Assembly: GCF_008035925.1 (NCBI RefSeq)
Contig: NZ_CP036264.1
Span: 2,081,409 to 2,145,408 of the forward strand
From: Stieleria maiorica
Lineage (GTDB): Bacteria; Planctomycetota; Planctomycetia; Pirellulales; Pirellulaceae
Direction: 5' to 3'
DNA length: 64,000 bases
Below the pieces are notes generated by a model. That model made no database searches and had not been told where the DNA came from. It worked only from the letters and a program-made list of their open reading frames with translations. A program made the position numbers and the translations under genes. Position 1 is the first letter of the stretch. Every line of letters begins with the position of its first letter. Shown one piece after another: positions 40,174 to 48,985 of this stretch.

Positions 40174-42135
40174 ATGAACGAGCCGTCCCCCATCGATCAG
40201 GAAACCGTGACGGAGGGGGCGCCGCTGGAATCCGATTCATTTGCGGATTCATTTGCGGATTCGGAGCAGTGGAGCGAATTCGCGCCCAGTTTGCCGTCGT
40301 TGCTTTCCCATTCCCAGCACGTCGTCGCCGCGGTTTCCAAGATCGGCGAGTCGGTCGGAGAATTTGAAATCATTCGCTTGCTGGGCGAGGGCGCGTTCGG
40401 CAAAGTTTTTTTGGCCCGTCAAACCTCTTTGGACCGCGAGGTGGCCGTCAAGATCACGGCGGATCTGGGATTGGAAGGGCGAACGATGGCGCGGCTGGAA
40501 CACGCCCACGTCGTTCAGGTCTATTCCGAAACCGTCGATGAAACGCTCGGAATTCGGCTGCTCTGCATGCAATACGTGCCCGGAGCGACGATGCACAAGT
40601 TGATCGGGCGGATACGCGATCTGCCCCGCGACGCACGCAACGGCCAAGCGATGTTGCGGATTCTGGATCAGCTGAGTATTCACAGCGCGGTGCTGGATCC
40701 GGTCAAGCTGCGTTACCGCGAGGTGCTTTCACGGTGCCAGTTGGACGAAGCGGTTTGTTGGATCGGTTGCTTTCTGGCCGAGGCGCTGTCATACGCCCAT
40801 CACCGCAAGGTCCTTCATTTGGACATCAAGCCGGCCAACGTGATGATGAATCAGTACGGTCAACCGATGCTGACCGATTTCAGCCATTCGATGCCGACGA
40901 CGGGGGCGGCGCGTGTGGGCGCGGCTGTCTTCGGAGGAACGATCGGCTACATGGCGCCGGAGCACATTCGGGCACTCAACCCGAGCCATCCGAGCGGGCC
41001 GGAACTGGTCGACCCGCGCAGCGACATCTACTCGCTCGGTGCGGTTTTGCTGGAGATGCTGGTCGATTCGTCGCGGAAACCGGGCAAGGACCGCAGCTTG
41101 GACGGTCGTGACATCGATCGGGTCATTGCCCATCAACGCGATATCGGTCAGGTCTGCCGCCAGCTCGACGAATCTCAGGTTTCGGCACCGTTGACCAAGA
41201 TCGTCCGACGCTGTCTGGATCCCGATCCGGAGCGACGTTTTCAAACCGCCGGTGAACTGGCCGCGGCGCTCAATGGCGGCTTTGCTTTGCTACGGATCGA
41301 ACGCCGCTTTCCTCCGGCCGGGCGATGGACCCGCTGGGCGCTCGCTCGGCCGTTCGGGTTTCTGTTGTTTTTCACGCTGGTGCCAAATTTTTCCGCCAGC
41401 GCCATCAACCTGGTTTACAACATCTTGGTCGTCATCAAGGACCTGTCCGCCGCCCAGCAGAACGCGTTCATTTGGATGGTGATCTGGTACAACGTCGTCG
41501 TAATCGCGATCATGATTGCGATGCTCAACCCCACGCTGCTGGCTGCCTATCGAAGCTGGCGTCGTGTCCAGCGGGACACGTTCGCTGACACCGACGATGT
41601 CGACCGTGCGCGACATCTGACCCAACGTCTCCCCATGGCATCGATCGTCCTGGGGTGCGTCGGGTGGCTTCCGTTTGCCGTTGTCATCCCGCTGGGGATG
41701 CACGTGATGGCCGGCCCGATCCCGCGAGGGGTGATCCTGCAAATCTCGGTCGCGTTCGCCATGACGGGCGTGATCGCGATCATCACGCACTACTATGTCG
41801 TCTCTTACGTCGCGATTCGCGTTCTCTACACACGGCTGTTGTGCGACTATCAGAACCTGCACGAGATCGCGTTCAAAGAGCTTTCCCGAATCCCGAATCG
41901 CAATCGCTTTTTTCAAGTGCTTTCCGGATTGATGCCGCTGTGTGCCGCGACGGTGTTGCTGTTGATCGGACCGGATCAGTTCACGCCGGAGAGCTTTGGG
42001 CGATTCCGTATCACGTTGTTGGTGTTGATCGCATTGGGGATCGCGGGTTTCGCCCTGGCGACCACCGCGACGGCGAGATTGGCAGACATCATCGCCGTCA
42101 TGACGACGGGGCACGACGTGCGCGAGGCGTGTTGA
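40174..42135 (+). CDS. Ser/Thr protein kinase with C-terminal six-pass membrane domain, atypical DFS motif
   Basis: A protein of 653 residues. The kinase domain (about 64-370) has the glycine loop LLGEGAFGKVF, Lys93 in VAVK, catalytic loop HLDIKPANVM (about 214-223; HLD instead of HRD), magnesium motif TDFSHS (DFS instead of DFG, near 235) and GTIGYMAPEH. The C-terminal part has about six hydrophobic spans (FGFLLFFTLVPNF, FIWMVIWYNVVVIAIMIAML, IVLGCVGWLPFAVVIPLGM, ISVAFAMTGVIAIITHYYV, GLMPLCAATVLLLIG, LLVLIALGIAGFALATT). Catalytic Asp and Asn are kept, so activity is likely. It converges on an ECF sigma gene 133 bp away. Kinase-ECF pairing is known in Planctomycetes. Confidence 0.88.
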   Translation: MNEPSPIDQETVTEGAPLESDSFADSFADSEQWSEFAPSLPSLLSHSQHVVAAVSKIGESVGEFEIIRLLGEGAFGKVFLARQTSLDREVAVKITADLGLEGRTMARLEHAHVVQVYSETVDETLGIRLLCMQYVPGATMHKLIGRIRDLPRDARNGQAMLRILDQLSIHSAVLDPVKLRYREVLSRCQLDEAVCWIGCFLAEALSYAHHRKVLHLDIKPANVMMNQYGQPMLTDFSHSMPTTGAARVGAAVFGGTIGYMAPEHIRALNPSHPSGPELVDPRSDIYSLGAVLLEMLVDSSRKPGKDRSLDGRDIDRVIAHQRDIGQVCRQLDESQVSAPLTKIVRRCLDPDPERRFQTAGELAAALNGGFALLRIERRFPPAGRWTRWALARPFGFLLFFTLVPNFSASAINLVYNILVVIKDLSAAQQNAFIWMVIWYNVVVIAIMIAMLNPTLLAAYRSWRRVQRDTFADTDDVDRARHLTQRLPMASIVLGCVGWLPFAVVIPLGMHVMAGPIPRGVILQISVAFAMTGVIAIITHYYVVSYVAIRVLYTRLLCDYQNLHEIAFKELSRIPNRNRFFQVLSGLMPLCAATVLLLIGPDQFTPESFGRFRITLLVLIALGIAGFALATTATARLADIIAVMTTGHDVREAC

Positions 42136-42268
42136 TTGACTCGCCCACAACACGATCAAGGGGCGTAGCGCATCCACTCGATCGCGCGTCGGGCTAGTAC
42201 CGGTCCTGCCGATTCACCGAAAACGGTTAAATCAACAGGCCGCGAGGGCGTTTAGGCACCGGAAGTGT

Positions 42269-42988
42269 TCACGGGGCTGGTGAATCGGCCCGTCGGCAAT
42301 ATCGCAACAGCCGCAGGTGTTTGAGCTCATGTCGCAAGCATGCTTCACTCGGATCTTCCAGCGTCGCAGCCACCTTGTCTTGCAGGATGGCTGAAAACTT
42401 CTCGCGGGCGCGGTGCAAGGTGACGCGGAACCGATTCGCAGTGAATGTCTGACCGAGCGTTTCCCCCAACCGCCTCGCTTTCGCACTGGCCGGTTCATCG
42501 ACGCGATCGACGTGCAGATGGAGCACGGCAAACAGCGCCGGGTGGCAGCGTTTCAACTCCTGCCACGTGTCACGCAGCAGTGCTTCACGCCAACTGGAAT
42601 CAAACGCGTCCGCGGGCTCGTCGCAGGTCGGCGCTGCGGCGGTCCGTTCTTCGCCGAGCGAGACGGCCAGACGTTCGTGTTGGCGATAGTGGTCGCGAAC
42701 CAGATTGATCAGGACCGACTTGATGTAGTCGCGGAATCGACCTTTTTGGGGGGTCACCCGGCACAAATCGCCACGCAGGATGCGTAACACAAACTCCTGG
42801 AACAAGTCCTCTGCGAGCGTTTCGTCGCGCGCGACCCCCAGCAAATACTTCCACGCCGCACCACCGTACTGATCGATGATTCCGAATCGAGCATTCGATG
42901 CCCGCGTGTCCTCGCCCGCGTGGGCGCGTTGGATCAGAGTCCAGCTGGTCGCAATAGACGCCAAACGCGAACGTGAGGAGACATACAT
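42269..42988 (-). CDS. ECF-family RNA polymerase sigma factor
   Basis: A protein of 239 residues. Region 2 is clear: AWKYLLGVARDETLAEDLFQEFVLRIL (in pieces), GRFRDYIKSVLINLVRDHYRQ. Region 4 is AKARRLGETLGQTFTANRFRVTLHRAREKF (in pieces), a helix-turn-helix that reads the -35 box. Between them is a long helical section with a conserved-looking HLHVD. The C-terminal 40 residues extend beyond region 4 and end in RHELKHLRLLRYCR. No anti-sigma gene with the usual zinc motif is adjacent. The nearest regulatory candidates are the convergent membrane kinase and the EF-hand membrane protein upstream. Confidence 0.9.
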   Translation of the reverse strand: MYVSSRSRLASIATSWTLIQRAHAGEDTRASNARFGIIDQYGGAAWKYLLGVARDETLAEDLFQEFVLRILRGDLCRVTPQKGRFRDYIKSVLINLVRDHYRQHERLAVSLGEERTAAAPTCDEPADAFDSSWREALLRDTWQELKRCHPALFAVLHLHVDRVDEPASAKARRLGETLGQTFTANRFRVTLHRAREKFSAILQDKVAATLEDPSEACLRHELKHLRLLRYCRRADSPAP

Positions 42989-43232
42989 GATGAGGTTTCA
43001 ACCACAACGTTTCGACGGAGGGGCACGGTGATTAAAACCGTTTTCGTGCTCCGAACCGTTCCGTTGCTAGTGAATTCTAGATTTCTTCCAAGAGTCGAAC
43101 CGCCAAGAGTCGAGCCGCTGTCCTCCGCTGTTCTCCCCATGAAAGCGGAGCGACATCACCGGGATCGCGATGCAGCCGCAAGCGGCTGCGGGAGAACAAT
43201 TGAGACAATGGTTCTACACTGGGTCAGCCGCA

Positions 43233-44396
43233 CTAGTCGATGAACATCGACTCGCTGACCAGCCAGCGCCAGGTCACCAGGGTGCAGACCAGACACATCC
43301 ACCAGGATCCGATTTGTGCGCCGCGAAAGTGTCGAAGCCTCAGGAACAGCGTGACCGTGAGCGCCAGGGTCAGCAGTTTGAAGATGGCGATCGAGTAATC
43401 CCCCAAGAGCTCGCTGCCGACCGGATTGAGTTCGATGAAGTGATCGCTGCCGCTGGCCAGGATCGTCCAGACGAGATCGATCACCGACAGTCCGGCGATG
43501 AAGACGACCGAAGCGACGACATGTCGTCCGGCGGAGTGGTCGTCACACACATCACGCCAACCGGTCTGCTTCTTTGGGGGGCAATTCAACAGATGGCCGA
43601 ACCCCAGAATGGACAGGAACATGGCTCCCACCGTAAACCAATAGAGCATGGCTTGGGTATTCTCCCGACCGTCGATATGCGATTGGACCTCCATTTCGAC
43701 GGATTGCTGCTCGCCCAGCAGCGAGATCGTTTGCTCGATCAAAGCCGGTTCGACGGCTCCGCGAGAGTAGGATGCGGCGAAGAGTTGTTGTCGGTTCTGC
43801 ATGCCCTTGAGCGAGTGGTACAGCGTCGTGGCTTCGTCCCTGTCGATGCCTCCGCTGCCGTCCTGGTCCACGAACGGAAGCAGCGGGCGCAGGAAACTCG
43901 TCAACTCGGCCGATCCAATTTCACCGTCTCGGTCGACATCCAACGGCATGACCTGTTCGACGAATTGATCGGCGGTGATCAATGTGGGAGCGGGGCTGTC
44001 GGTGTCTCGGTTTCGATTCCAGCGTCGCTGGCTCCACAGATCACGCTCTTCGACACGCCACTCATCGGTTGTCACCCGCCCGTCCAGATTGGTATCCAGC
44101 TTGGCCAGTGCAAGCGAAGCGCCCGCGATTTCGTCCTCCGTCAAGATTCCGTTGCGATCGACGTCCAGTGCAAAGACAAGTGACGACGGGGCGAGGAATT
44201 GGGGATTCGTCTGGCCGAGTTGCAGTGAAGCATTTCGCACGGTGATCGTTTCTGCGTGCGGCGGTTCGGCAGCATGCGTGGTCGGAGACGTCTGACCGAG
44301 GGCTGCGATCGAAAGAACTGCGATCGAAAGAACTGCGATCGAAAGAACTGCGATCGAACGAGCCAGCACGGCGATCAGGTGATTGGATTGTCCCAT
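43233..44396 (-). CDS. membrane protein with four EF-hand loops and C-terminal transmembrane domain
   Basis: A protein of 387 residues from ATG 44396. A signal peptide contains an in-frame repeated core (SIAVL three times). Four EF-hand calcium loops follow: DVDRNGILTEDE, DTNLDGRVTTDE, DVDRDGEIGSAE and DQDGSGGIDRDE, each with Asp/Asn at positions 1, 3 and 5 and an acidic residue at 12. The C-terminal third has about four membrane spans (LYWFTVGAMFLSILGFG, VVASVVFIAGLSVIDLVW, AIFKLLTLALTVTLFL, WWMCLVCTLVTWRWLV) with FIELNPVG between them, resembling DUF5658-type domains. It is predicted to bind calcium outside the inner membrane. It lies between two ECF/kinase pairs and could be their sensor (inference). 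Confidence 0.82.
   Translation of the reverse strand: MGQSNHLIAVLARSIAVLSIAVLSIAVLSIAALGQTSPTTHAAEPPHAETITVRNASLQLGQTNPQFLAPSSLVFALDVDRNGILTEDEIAGASLALAKLDTNLDGRVTTDEWRVEERDLWSQRRWNRNRDTDSPAPTLITADQFVEQVMPLDVDRDGEIGSAELTSFLRPLLPFVDQDGSGGIDRDEATTLYHSLKGMQNRQQLFAASYSRGAVEPALIEQTISLLGEQQSVEMEVQSHIDGRENTQAMLYWFTVGAMFLSILGFGHLLNCPPKKQTGWRDVCDDHSAGRHVVASVVFIAGLSVIDLVWTILASGSDHFIELNPVGSELLGDYSIAIFKLLTLALTVTLFLRLRHFRGAQIGSWWMCLVCTLVTWRWLVSESMFID
44303..44362. repeat. 15-bp in-frame tandem repeat in a signal-peptide coding region
   Basis: CTGCGATCGAAAGAA occurs three times exactly (44303, 44318, 44333), then once with changes (44348). On the minus strand each unit encodes a five-residue SIAVL-type step of the hydrophobic core. 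Confidence 0.95.
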
Positions 44397-44550
44397 GGAC
44401 GGACTTCCTCGATTCGACGTCGACGAACAAGTGAATTGGCGGAGCGTCAAGAACGCGTGGCTCGTGACGGAGGGTAATGCGAAAACGGCACTTCGACTTG
44501 GCCAAAGATTTTTTCAAAACAATGACAATGAAAACGGCGATCCGCGGTTG

Positions 44551-46917
44551 TCACTGGATCGAGGCGATTGCCTGCGCGCGGATCTCGGTGACGCGGGGGT
44601 CTTCCGGCGGGGTTTTTCCCGTGATCAAGATTTGCGCATGTCGATGATTGATCAGGAAATCGACCCAGTCGAACCAGGGCAAGGCAGGGGTGAGCCTGGA
44701 TTGCCCCAACGTCTCGTTGAGATGCTCGTCCAAGAAGGCCTGTGATTGATCCAAGGCGGTCTGCGCCTCGGCCGCCTTCCCCGATTTGTGATAGGCCATG
44801 GCCAACAGCGGCGCTTCGATCCCCTTGCCCATCCAGTGGGCGTCGTCGGATCCGGATTGTTGCAGTCGCAAGATCGCTTGTTCGAAGTGGCCGGCACGAA
44901 AGTGAGCCCAGCCGGCGGCGTACCACAGCACGCCCATCGGCATTGTCTTTCGCCCCCATTTTCGTGAACCGCGATCGTTGGCGTGATGCGTGCTGTTTTT
45001 ACTTTCGTCCGTTTCGCAGTCGATCTCCGCCGCCTTGATCTCTGCCGCCTCCATCTCGGCAGCCAAAATCGACGCTTCCATTTGCTCCGCCATCTCGCTC
45101 GGCGACACATACCCTTGCGGGCCGGCAAGGCATCCCCGTGTCGCAGCGAGTGATAACGGGTCATCGTCGTGCTTTACGACTCGGCGGCACAGTTCTTGAT
45201 ACGCGTCATCGTCGGCGGAGAGCCAGAAAAGTTGCGGCACACCCCACCACTCGGGGCCGTGAATCGGTGCCCCCAGATCAAGGGCTTCGCGATAATCGCG
45301 GGCGGCCAGATCGTAAAGCCCCAATTTGACGTACAGCGACGCGCGTTCGATCCAGACGTGGTGGTATCGGGGCTGAGTCTCGGTGGCTCGGGTGTAGTCG
45401 TCGTGGGCTTCGGCCCAGCGCTGGGAGTCGGCATGGGCCCGTCCGGAGCTGAGCAAGATATTCGCCTGTTTCAGCCGCTGCGTGAACAGTTCCAGTTCCT
45501 CATTGGCGATCGTGGCCCGGGTCTCGGCGGCGCGAGCGTTGTTGAGCGCCAGCTGTTTTTCATCCAGTGCGACCTGTTTGGCGCGGCTTTCCCGGACGGC
45601 GATCCCGGCTTGCCAAATACTGATCACGGTCCCCAGCACGAGCGCGGAAAAGACGAGCGAGGCGGTGGTGATGCTGGCCTTGTTGCGTCGTGCGAATTTC
45701 GAGAATCGATAACCGGCCGAGGGCGGACGCGCTTCGACGGGTTGTTGCAACAAGAACCGCGAGACGTCTTCGGCCAGGGCGCCGGCGGTGGGATAGCGAC
45801 GATTGCGGTCCTTGTCGATCGCCTTCATCACGATCCAATCCAAGTCACCTTTGACGATCGAAGTCAGCTTCGCCGGTTCGATCCGCCGATTGACCGAGAC
45901 CGTGTTGGACAATTCCTGGTTCAGCGTACTGAGCCGGGTGCTCGGCCGCGGCGGGTCTTCTTCACGAATGATCCGCCGCAATTCGTCAAACCCCGCGCTG
46001 TCCAAACGATCTTTGCCGAACGGCGTGGACCCGGTCAGCAGTTCGTACAACAGCACCCCCAGCGAATAGATGTCGGCACGGGTGTCGATGTCGACATTGC
46101 TCATCTCGGCCTGCTCGGGACTCATGTAGGCCGGCGTCCCGATCATCGACGCGAAACGGGTGTAGATGGTTTTCCCCGTCAAGCTTTGTCCGATCGCTTT
46201 GGCGACCCCGAAATCGATGACCTTGGCCAGCGGTTGGCCGTCCTGCAGCGTGACCAGAATGTTGGACGGTTTCAGGTCGCGGTGGATGATGCCTTTTTGG
46301 TGGGCGTGTTGCAGGGCATGGCAGAGCGTCATGAACAGGTGCAAACGCTCGCGGGTGTCGAGTTTATGATTGTCACAGAATTGGTTCAGCGGCACACCGC
46401 GGACCAGTTCCATGACGAAATAGGGTTGGCCGGAATCGGCGACACCGGCATCAAAGACGCGGGCGATGTTGGGATGGTCCATCAGGGCGAGCGCCTGGCG
46501 TTCGGCTTCGAACCGCGCGATCACCTCGCGCGATTCCATCCCCGGTTTGATGACTTTCAACGCGACGCGGCGGCGCACCGGATGCTGCTGGTCGGCGACA
46601 AACACCAATCCGAATCCGCCCTCGCCGATTTGTTCCATCAGCTTGTAGGGGCCGACCATCGTGCCGGGGAAATGATTCGCACCGCGAATCGGCTGTCCCG
46701 GTGCCATGTCCGTCTGATCGGGACCCGATCTCGGCACGGTCGCGATCGGCTGATCGACCAGGTTGTCTGTGCACGAGTGTTCGCGCAACAGGTCGGACAC
46801 CGACGCGAGTAACTGCGGATCGCCCTGGCACGCCCGTCGGAGGTACGCATCACGGTCTTCGGGTGAATCGATGTCGAGGGCTTCGAGAAAGATCGACTTT
46901 TCTTGACCAATTGCCAT
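44551..46917 (-). CDS. PknB-type Ser/Thr protein kinase with transmembrane helix and TPR region
   Basis: A protein of 788 residues. Residues 1-85 form a helical N-terminal segment common in planctomycete kinases (IFLEALDIDSPEDRDAYLRR). The kinase domain follows: QIGEGGFGLVFVAD, Lys121 in RRVALKVIK, HRDLKPSNILV, VIDFGVAKAIG, GTPAYMSPEQAEM, DIYSLGVLLYELLTG; all catalytic residues are present. One membrane helix (TTASLVFSALVLGTVISIW) lies near 415-435. The C-terminal part has TPR-like repeats (AEAHDDYTRATETQP, LYDLAARDYREALDLG, HFRAGHFEQAILRLQQSG) and an Ala/Glu-rich helix (AAEMEAAEIKAAEIDCETDE). It lies 94 bp downstream of an ECF sigma gene on the same strand, a pairing typical of ECF-STK systems. 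Confidence 0.94.
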   Translation of the reverse strand: MAIGQEKSIFLEALDIDSPEDRDAYLRRACQGDPQLLASVSDLLREHSCTDNLVDQPIATVPRSGPDQTDMAPGQPIRGANHFPGTMVGPYKLMEQIGEGGFGLVFVADQQHPVRRRVALKVIKPGMESREVIARFEAERQALALMDHPNIARVFDAGVADSGQPYFVMELVRGVPLNQFCDNHKLDTRERLHLFMTLCHALQHAHQKGIIHRDLKPSNILVTLQDGQPLAKVIDFGVAKAIGQSLTGKTIYTRFASMIGTPAYMSPEQAEMSNVDIDTRADIYSLGVLLYELLTGSTPFGKDRLDSAGFDELRRIIREEDPPRPSTRLSTLNQELSNTVSVNRRIEPAKLTSIVKGDLDWIVMKAIDKDRNRRYPTAGALAEDVSRFLLQQPVEARPPSAGYRFSKFARRNKASITTASLVFSALVLGTVISIWQAGIAVRESRAKQVALDEKQLALNNARAAETRATIANEELELFTQRLKQANILLSSGRAHADSQRWAEAHDDYTRATETQPRYHHVWIERASLYVKLGLYDLAARDYREALDLGAPIHGPEWWGVPQLFWLSADDDAYQELCRRVVKHDDDPLSLAATRGCLAGPQGYVSPSEMAEQMEASILAAEMEAAEIKAAEIDCETDESKNSTHHANDRGSRKWGRKTMPMGVLWYAAGWAHFRAGHFEQAILRLQQSGSDDAHWMGKGIEAPLLAMAYHKSGKAAEAQTALDQSQAFLDEHLNETLGQSRLTPALPWFDWVDFLINHRHAQILITGKTPPEDPRVTEIRAQAIASIQ

Positions 46918-47011
46918 TGGGGAACGCAGTGAGGGAATGCCTGAAATCCGAATCTTTGCTAGATCGCTAGGATGTCATGCGAAAACGCGGTGTCGCGCTG
47001 GTCACAAAATC

Positions 47012-47590
47012 CTAATCCTTTTCGCCGGATTTCATTTCCCGCCCCAGCCAGGCCCGGACGAACGCCCAATTGCGGGTGACGGTGCGGACCGAAACGCCGA
47101 GTGTGTTGGCGGATTCCTCGATCGTCAAACCCGCGAAAAAACGCAATTCGACCAGCTTTGCCAGCGCCGGTTCATCGGCCGCCAACTTGGTCAGGGCGGC
47201 GTCCAGGTCCAGCAAGTCGTCCAGGTCGTCTGCATCGGCGATGGCGTCGGCGATGGCGTCGGCATCTGAAATCGGGTGGCGACGTGCGTCACCGCCGCGT
47301 TTGGCACTTTTTCGTCGCCGGGCATTTTCGATCAGAATCCTCCGCATCGCCTCGGCCGCGGCGGCAAAAAAATGGGATCGCCCATCCCACTCCACAGCGG
47401 CGTCCCCGACCAACCGCAAGAACGCTTCGTGCACCAGCGCCGTGGGTTGAAGCGTCTGTCCGGCCGCCTCCTGACGCATCCGGTTTCCGGCCAACCGGCG
47501 CAGCTCCGCATAGACCAACGGCAGCAACTCGTTTGCCGAAGCGCGATTACCCTGCTGGATTTCGTTCAGAATTCGGGTTACGTCAGACAA
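47012..47590 (-). CDS. ECF-family RNA polymerase sigma factor (kinase-associated type)
   Basis: A protein of 192 residues. The start at TTG 47590 gives MSDVTRILNEIQQG, the usual N-terminus of this planctomycete group. An earlier TTG at 47597-47599 overlaps the upstream stop as TTGA and is the alternative. Region 2 covers ELLPLVYAELRRLAGNRMRQ and ALVHEAFLRLVGDA, then SHFFAAAAEAMRRILIENAR. Region 4 is LVELRFFAGLTIEESANTLGVSVRTVTRNW. A short repeat DAIADAIADAD lies in the acidic linker between them. It is followed by the PknB-type kinase gene, so the kinase probably regulates this sigma factor. The upstream metallo-hydrolase gene is probably co-transcribed. Confidence 0.92.
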   Translation of the reverse strand: MSDVTRILNEIQQGNRASANELLPLVYAELRRLAGNRMRQEAAGQTLQPTALVHEAFLRLVGDAAVEWDGRSHFFAAAAEAMRRILIENARRRKSAKRGGDARRHPISDADAIADAIADADDLDDLLDLDAALTKLAADEPALAKLVELRFFAGLTIEESANTLGVSVRTVTRNWAFVRAWLGREMKSGEKD

Positions 47591-47595
47591 GAACG

Positions 47596-48294
47596 TCAAT
47601 TCTCCTGAATGCCGAGCGCCCGGTCGGAGACGAAGCCGTTGTCCAGCCGCTCTTGGCCGAAGGTCGATGCCGGGCCGTGTCCGGGCAGGAATTGCATCTC
47701 CTTACCCAGCGGCCATAGTTTTTCGACGACCGACCGAATCAGGTCTTCGTGATTGCCGTAGGGAAAATCGGTGCGGCCGACCGATCCGCGGAACAGCACG
47801 TCACCGACAAACGCAAAGGAGTCTTCGGGCTGGACCAGCACGATGTGGCCGGGGGTGTGCCCCGGGCACTCGTAAACGTCGAACTCGATCCCCGCCAAAT
47901 CGACCGTGTCGCCTTCGTGGAGGTAGCGATCGGGGGTAACATTCATGCCGCCGTCGATTCCGTAATTGGCACAACTCGATTCGATCGCATCGAGCAGGAA
48001 TTGGTCTTTTTCGTGTGGGCCGATGATCGGCACGCCATATTTCTGCTTGATCGCACCGGCGGCTCCGGCGTGGTCGACGTGACCGTGCGTCAGCCAAACG
48101 GCCTTGACCTCGACCCCCAGCTCTTCGACCGCCGCGGCGATGCGTTCGGCTTCGCCGCCCGGGTCGACGATCGCGGCTTCCATGGTTTCGGTCGACCAGA
48201 TGATCGATGAATTCTGTTCCAGCGGCGTCACGGGGATGATGGCGACCTGGAAACGTGGCTGGGGGCGATCGCTGGGCTGATCGGATTCGGACAT
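47596..48294 (-). CDS. metallo-beta-lactamase-fold hydrolase (glyoxalase II-like)
   Basis: A protein of 232 residues from ATG 48294 (MSESDQPSDRPQ); the frame continues upstream but reads as non-coding. The metal-binding pattern is complete: HxHxDH in LTHGHVDHAGAAGA, His in CPGHTPGHIVLV, Asp in FAFVGDVLFRGSVGRTDF and a final His in FLPGHGPAST. Such enzymes hydrolyse thioesters such as S-lactoylglutathione or act as persulfide dioxygenases; GRTDFPYG is common in the YcbL-like glyoxalase II branch. It overlaps the sigma factor reading frame at its 3' end. Confidence 0.9.
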   Translation of the reverse strand: MSESDQPSDRPQPRFQVAIIPVTPLEQNSSIIWSTETMEAAIVDPGGEAERIAAAVEELGVEVKAVWLTHGHVDHAGAAGAIKQKYGVPIIGPHEKDQFLLDAIESSCANYGIDGGMNVTPDRYLHEGDTVDLAGIEFDVYECPGHTPGHIVLVQPEDSFAFVGDVLFRGSVGRTDFPYGNHEDLIRSVVEKLWPLGKEMQFLPGHGPASTFGQERLDNGFVSDRALGIQEN

Positions 48295-48985
48295 GGTGGG
48301 GGGATTCTCTGGCGAAGGGGGGGAATCGCGAAAAGGAGGCGGGAATTGTTGGTGGATGGCCATTCGGGAGCGTCCAGGATGGGATGACCACCTTTGGGTG
48401 TACGATGGCCCTTCCGGGCCGTCGTCCGTGGGACATCGGCACGACGACCTAGAAAGGACGTCGTACAATCACTCCCGTTTCGCAGCCCCTAGTGTATCAA
48501 CCGCCACCGAATCCACACCCGGCCCAGCGTGACGTCGCGACGGCCGCCGGCGTGTGGCGATCACAGGCAGAATGATACGGTGCAGAATGATGTTTGGGGC
48601 CGGTGCCGATGTGACTTTATTGCGCGCCGGTGTGTCATCACAGCACGCGGCGGAGCGAAAGAACGTTTCTGCGTCGTCCCCGACCGTTCACCGAACCTTC
48701 TTTCAACGGCGAACCCACTCACGTTAGGGAACGCTTTATTGTACGAGTGCTCCGCCGCAGCTTGGTTTTCGGTTGGGCGGGCTAGTCGCCGTCCTCTCCG
48801 AGGTCGGCGCACGGCGAAGCTTCGCTTTGTGGGCGCCGCGTTCGGAGAACACGGCGACTCTTCGAACGCTTCGGCTACCCGCAAGTGAGGCTGCGGCGGA
48901 CTACCAGGTTTGATTTGCGCGTGTTCGGTACGGCGTTTGCCTCCAGCTTCAGTCCAGATGACTCCGACCCGATCGAGCGGAAACA
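48295..48985. other. 691-bp divergent gap upstream of the hydrogenase operon
   Basis: It contains a palindromic zone (ACGATGGCCCTTCCGGGCCGT and ACGACGACCTAGAAAGGACG, 48402-48472), two CAGAATGAT words (48568, 48583) and the palindromic element at 48784-48859. The hox promoter must lie here, but no -35/-10 or -24/-12 match stood out. Confidence 0.6.
48784..48859. repeat. 26-bp-arm palindromic element, copy 2
   Basis: The arms 48784-48809 and 48834-48859 are near reverse complements. The element matches 28278-28353 in the opposite orientation, with an inner GCGAAGCTTCGC palindrome. Confidence 0.88.

Noticed and set aside
45169..46812. 547-codon plus-strand open frame
   Set aside because: It is antisense to the PknB-type kinase; shadow frame.
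48295..48985. Sigma-54 promoter for the hox operon
   Set aside because: No TGGCAC-N5-TTGC match was found on reading the gap, unlike the two clear sites at 57317 and 60298.
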